Of a stretch of DNA of 43,078 nucleotides, positions 40,250 through 43,078 are shown piece after piece (position 1 is the stretch's first letter; every line of letters starts with the position of its first letter). The stretch is taken from the NCBI GenBank assembly GCA_022787085.1, contig JALFVE010000004.1:1-43078 (forward strand), given 5' to 3'. The position numbers and the translations under genes are program-made. Below the pieces are notes generated by a model that had not been told where the DNA came from, ran no database searches, and saw only the letters and a program-made list of their open reading frames with translations. The DNA comes from Oscillospiraceae bacterium. Its GTDB lineage: Bacteria; Bacillota; Clostridia; Oscillospirales; Ruminococcaceae.

Positions 40250-43078
40250 TTAGTGAATAGCAGAATGTTCGGGAGCCTCATTCTTGACGATCTGAACGTT
40301 GTTGTAAACATCCATGCCCGTACCTGCGGGAATGAGCTTACCGATGATAACATTCTCCTTGAGACCCAGCAGGTGATCGCTCTTGCCCTTGATAGCAGCG
40401 TCGGTAAGCGCCCTTGTAGTCTCCTGGAAGGAAGCAGCGGACAGGAAGCTGTCGGAGTTGGAGGACGCCTTGGTAATACCCTGGATAATAGGTCTGAAGG
40501 TGATGAACTTGATATCCTCCTCGCCTGCCTCCATTCTTGCCTTGAGCTTGCGGTTCTCCTCGTAGATTTCCTTGCGGTCTGCGAGAGTGCCGGGGAGCAT
40601 ATAGGTGGAGCCGCCGTCCTCAACGATTACCTTCTTGAGCATCTGGCGAACGATTACCTCGATATGCTTGTCGTTGATATCAACACCCTGGAGGCGGTAA
40701 ACCTTCTGTACCTCGGTGATGATATAATTCTGAACAGCCTGCTGACCGAGTATCTCAAGTATATCAGCGGGATTAACGGAGCCTTCAGTAAGAGCGTCGC
40801 CCAGATTAACGGTATCGCCCTCATGAACCTTGAGCTTGTAGCCGTAGGGAACGGGATAATACTCTTCGTTGCCTGTCTCGGGGTCGGTAATGATAACGTT
40901 TCTGGTGTTCTTTATCTCAGTCATAGTGACCTTGCCGCCGAAGCGAGCGATAATAGCCGCATTCTTGGGACGTCTGCTCTCGAAGAGCTCCTCAACACGG
41001 GGAAGACCCTGAGTGATATCCTCAGCGGAAGCGATACCGCCCGTATGGAAGGTTCTCATAGTAAGCTGAGTACCGGGCTCACCGATGGACTGAGCAGCGA
41101 TAACGCCGACAGCCTCGCCCACAGCAACAAGATTGTTATTGGACATATTAGCGCCGTAGCACTTAGCGCAGACGCCGTGCTTAGCATGGCAGTTAAGAAC
41201 GGAGCGGATAGTAACTCTCTCAACGCCCGCATCAACGATCTTCTTGGCATCGGCATCGGTAAGGAGCTTGTTCTTGCTCATCAGGAGGCTGCCTGTGTTG
41301 GGATCGTAGAGGTCGTCGAGAAGATATCTTCCGAGAAGTCTTTCCTTGAGAGGCTCGATCATCTCGTTGCCGTTCTTGATGGTGTAAATTTCGATACCCT
41401 CGTCAGTGCCGCAGTCCTCCTCACGGATAATAACGTCCTGAGAAACGTCAACAAGACGTCTTGTAAGATAACCCGAGTCAGCAGTACGGAGCGCCGTATC
41501 GGCAAGACCCTTTCTCGCACCACGGGAGGAGATGAAGTATTCCAGAATGGTAAGACCTTCACGGTAATTAGCTCTGATGGGCATCTCGATGGTAGAACCT
41601 GAGGTATTGGCGATAAGACCTCTCATACCTGCCAGCTGACGGATCTGGTTAATTGAACCACGGGCTCCCGAATCCGCCATCATGAAGATGGGATTGTACT
41701 TGTCAAGACCGTTTTTCAGAGCGGCAGTGACCTCATCGGTAGCGTCATTCCAAGTCTTGATGAAGCGCTTGGATCTTTCCGCATCGGAGATGAAGCCTCT
41801 GCGGAACATATTGTTGATCTTCTCAACCTTAGCATCGGCAGAAGCGAGAATGTCAGCCTTCTCCTTAGGAATTTCCGCATCGCAGACCGCAACGGTGATA
41901 GCAGCCTTTGTGGAATATTTGAAGCCGAGAGCCTTTACCTTGTCGAGCACCTCGGAGGTGGTAGTAGTGCCGTGGATCTTGATACATCTTTCAATGATAT
42001 CCGAAAGCTGACCCTTCTTAACGAGGAAGTCGATCTCAAGGTCGAACTGCTTTTCGGAATTGGTTCTGTCAACATAGCCAAGGTCCTGAGGAATGTTCTC
42101 GTTGAATATGAGACGACCCACAGTGCATTCAATGAGTTTTGAAACTCTCCTGTCGCCGATATCCTTGGAGATACGGACCTTAATAGCTGCATGAAGGCTT
42201 ACAACGCCCTCCTGATAAGCCATAAGAGCCTCATTAACATCTCTGAATACCTTGCCTTCGCCCTTTTCTCCCTCTTTCTTCATTGTGAGGTAATAGGAAC
42301 CCAGAACCATATCCTGAGAAGGAACGGCAACAGGACGTCCGTCAGAGGGCTTTAACAGGTTATTTGCAGCCAGCATGAGGAATCTTGCCTCAGTCTGAGC
42401 CTCAGCGGAAAGGGGAAGATGAACAGCCATCTGGTCGCCGTCGAAATCGGCGTTGAACGCTGTACATACCAGAGGGTGAAGCTTGATAGCACGACCCTCA
42501 ACAAGGATAGGCTCGAAAGCCTGAATACCAAGTCTGTGAAGTGTAGGCGCACGGTTCAGCAGAACGGGATGGGACTTGATAACATTTTCCAGTGCATCCC
42601 AGACATCGTTCTCTGCTCTGTCCACCTTTTTGCGGGCGGACTTTATGTTGGTGGACTTTCCGGTGTCCACAAGGCGCTTCATAACAAAGGGCTTGAAAAG
42701 CTCCAGAGCCATCTCCTTGGGGAGACCGCACTGATACATTTTCAGCTCGGGGCCAACAACGATAACCGAACGGCCCGAATAGTCAACACGCTTACCAAGC
42801 AGGTTCTGACGGAAGCGTCCCTGCTTGCCCTTGAGCATATCGGAAAGGGACTTGAGAGCTCTGTTGTTGGGACCTGTAACGGGTCTGCCGTGACGGCCGT
42901 TGTCAATAAGAGCATCAACAGCCTCCTGTAACATTCTCTTCTCATTTCTGATGATAATGTCGGGAGCCTCCATCTCGAGCATCTTCTTGAGACGGTTGTT
43001 TCTGTTGATAACACGTCTGTAAAGGTCGTTAAGGTCGGAGGTAGCATATCTGCCGCCGTCCAGCATGACCATAGGACG
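40250..43078 (-). CDS. rpoC: RNA polymerase beta' subunit, C-terminal part (partial)
   Basis: About 942 residues to the window edge; the frame stays open at 43078, so the N-terminal roughly 250 residues (zinc ribbon and start of the clamp) lie outside. The catalytic NADFDGD loop is clear (about residues 207-213 of the readable part), followed by the trigger-loop/bridge-helix region ([38 protein letters not shown]). The second zinc site is present as [13 protein letters not shown]. It ends with a 3' terminator before rpsL. No unusual insertions were seen. Confidence 0.99.
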   Translation of the reverse strand, partial: RPMVMLDGGRYATSDLNDLYRRVINRNNRLKKMLEMEAPDIIIRNEKRMLQEAVDALIDNGRHGRPVTGPNNRALKSLSDMLKGKQGRFRQNLLGKRVDYSGRSVIVVGPELKMYQCGLPKEMALELFKPFVMKRLVDTGKSTNIKSARKKVDRAENDVWDALENVIKSHPVLLNRAPTLHRLGIQAFEPILVEGRAIKLHPLVCTAFNADFDGDQMAVHLPLSAEAQTEARFLMLAANNLLKPSDGRPVAVPSQDMVLGSYYLTMKKEGEKGEGKVFRDVNEALMAYQEGVVSLHAAIKVRISKDIGDRRVSKLIECTVGRLIFNENIPQDLGYVDRTNSEKQFDLEIDFLVKKGQLSDIIERCIKIHGTTTTSEVLDKVKALGFKYSTKAAITVAVCDAEIPKEKADILASADAKVEKINNMFRRGFISDAERSKRFIKTWNDATDEVTAALKNGLDKYNPIFMMADSGARGSINQIRQLAGMRGLIANTSGSTIEMPIRANYREGLTILEYFISSRGARKGLADTALRTADSGYLTRRLVDVSQDVIIREEDCGTDEGIEIYTIKNGNEMIEPLKERLLGRYLLDDLYDPNTGSLLMSKNKLLTDADAKKIVDAGVERVTIRSVLNCHAKHGVCAKCYGANMSNNNLVAVGEAVGVIAAQSIGEPGTQLTMRTFHTGGIASAEDITQGLPRVEELFESRRPKNAAIIARFGGKVTMTEIKNTRNVIITDPETGNEEYYPVPYGYKLKVHEGDTVNLGDALTEGSVNPADILEILGQQAVQNYIITEVQKVYRLQGVDINDKHIEVIVRQMLKKVIVEDGGSTYMLPGTLADRKEIYEENRKLKARMEAGEEDIKFITFRPIIQGITKASSNSDSFLSAASFQETTRALTDAAIKGKSDHLLGLKENVIIGKLIPAGTGMDVYNNVQIVKNEAPEHSAIH

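Noticed and set aside
40199-41602. 467-aa open frame on the plus strand opposite rpoC
   Set aside because: It is antisense to the conserved rpoC frame, has no ribosome site and no recognisable domain; it arises from codon bias.
1-43078. CRISPR arrays, insertion sequences or rRNA genes
   Set aside because: No regularly spaced repeats, transposase reading frames or rRNA sequences were seen on either strand.

Overview
The window comes from a low-to-moderate-GC Firmicute (Bacillota, class Clostridia) and most resembles the Oscillospiraceae/Ruminococcus group. Supporting signs are strong AGGAGG-type ribosome binding sites, TTGACA-17-TATAAT promoters, a Firmicutes-type L10 leader, the str operon order rpoC-rpsL-rpsG-fusA-tuf, a 56-residue clostridial 2[4Fe-4S] ferredoxin, rubrerythrin (anaerobic lifestyle), a non-cellulosomal GH5 cellulase with bacterial Ig-like domains, and a flagellin with its lysine methylase (a motile plant-fibre degrader). 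Genus and species cannot be fixed from the sequence alone. Most genes lie on the minus strand.

Layout, left to right. (1) 1-1.6 kb: a tyrosine integrase at the edge of an integrated element that extends off the left end, abutting a tRNA-Met/tRNA-Glu pair. (2) 1.7-5.9 kb: two small hypothetical genes, flagellin lysine methylase FliB, and flagellin with a near-perfect sigma-28 promoter and a structured leader. (3) 6.0-7.3 kb: rplJ-rplL with an L10 leader and attenuator, far from rpoBC. (4) 7.3-11.5 kb: a lipoprotein, a very short pyroglutamyl-peptidase-like protein, a CDF metal exporter under a NiCo riboswitch, and a YitT-family membrane protein. (5) 11.5-16 kb: comM, a serine hydrolase, a Xer-type recombinase and a second lipoprotein. 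(6) 16-20 kb: the secreted GH5 cellulase and a cytosolic sugar-binding-fold/GGDEF protein. (7) 20-22.8 kb: bioY with a BirA-type operator, rubrerythrin, a 102-base nested hairpin, and an aminotransferase. (8) 23-35 kb: a large purine operon read right to left: leader ORF, purE, purC, a purF paralogue, purF, purM, a membrane protein, purN, purO, purH (AICAR transformylase only), a second membrane protein, purD, then a PH-domain gene and an FkbM methyltransferase. (9) 35.2 kb: ferredoxin. (10) 35.4-43.1 kb: tuf, fusA, rpsG, rpsL and the 3' part of rpoC.

The purine cluster covers PRPP to IMP except the purL, purB and purK steps, which are not in the window. Its final two steps use separate proteins (stand-alone AICAR transformylase plus archaeal-type PurO) in place of bifunctional PurH. 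It carries two PurF homologues. One is a normal glutamine amidotransferase. The other keeps the PRPP site and the candidate Fe-S cysteines but has lost the glutaminase nucleophile and several glutamine-site residues.

The most interesting items are the pseudo-glutaminase PurF paralogue, the purE leader with a well-formed 37-codon ORF in front of a terminator, the two unknown membrane proteins inside the pur operon, the compact Pcp-like protein with an apparently intact E/C/H triad, the sugar-sensor/GGDEF protein beside a cellulase, the flagellin leader, and the nested hairpin after rubrerythrin.
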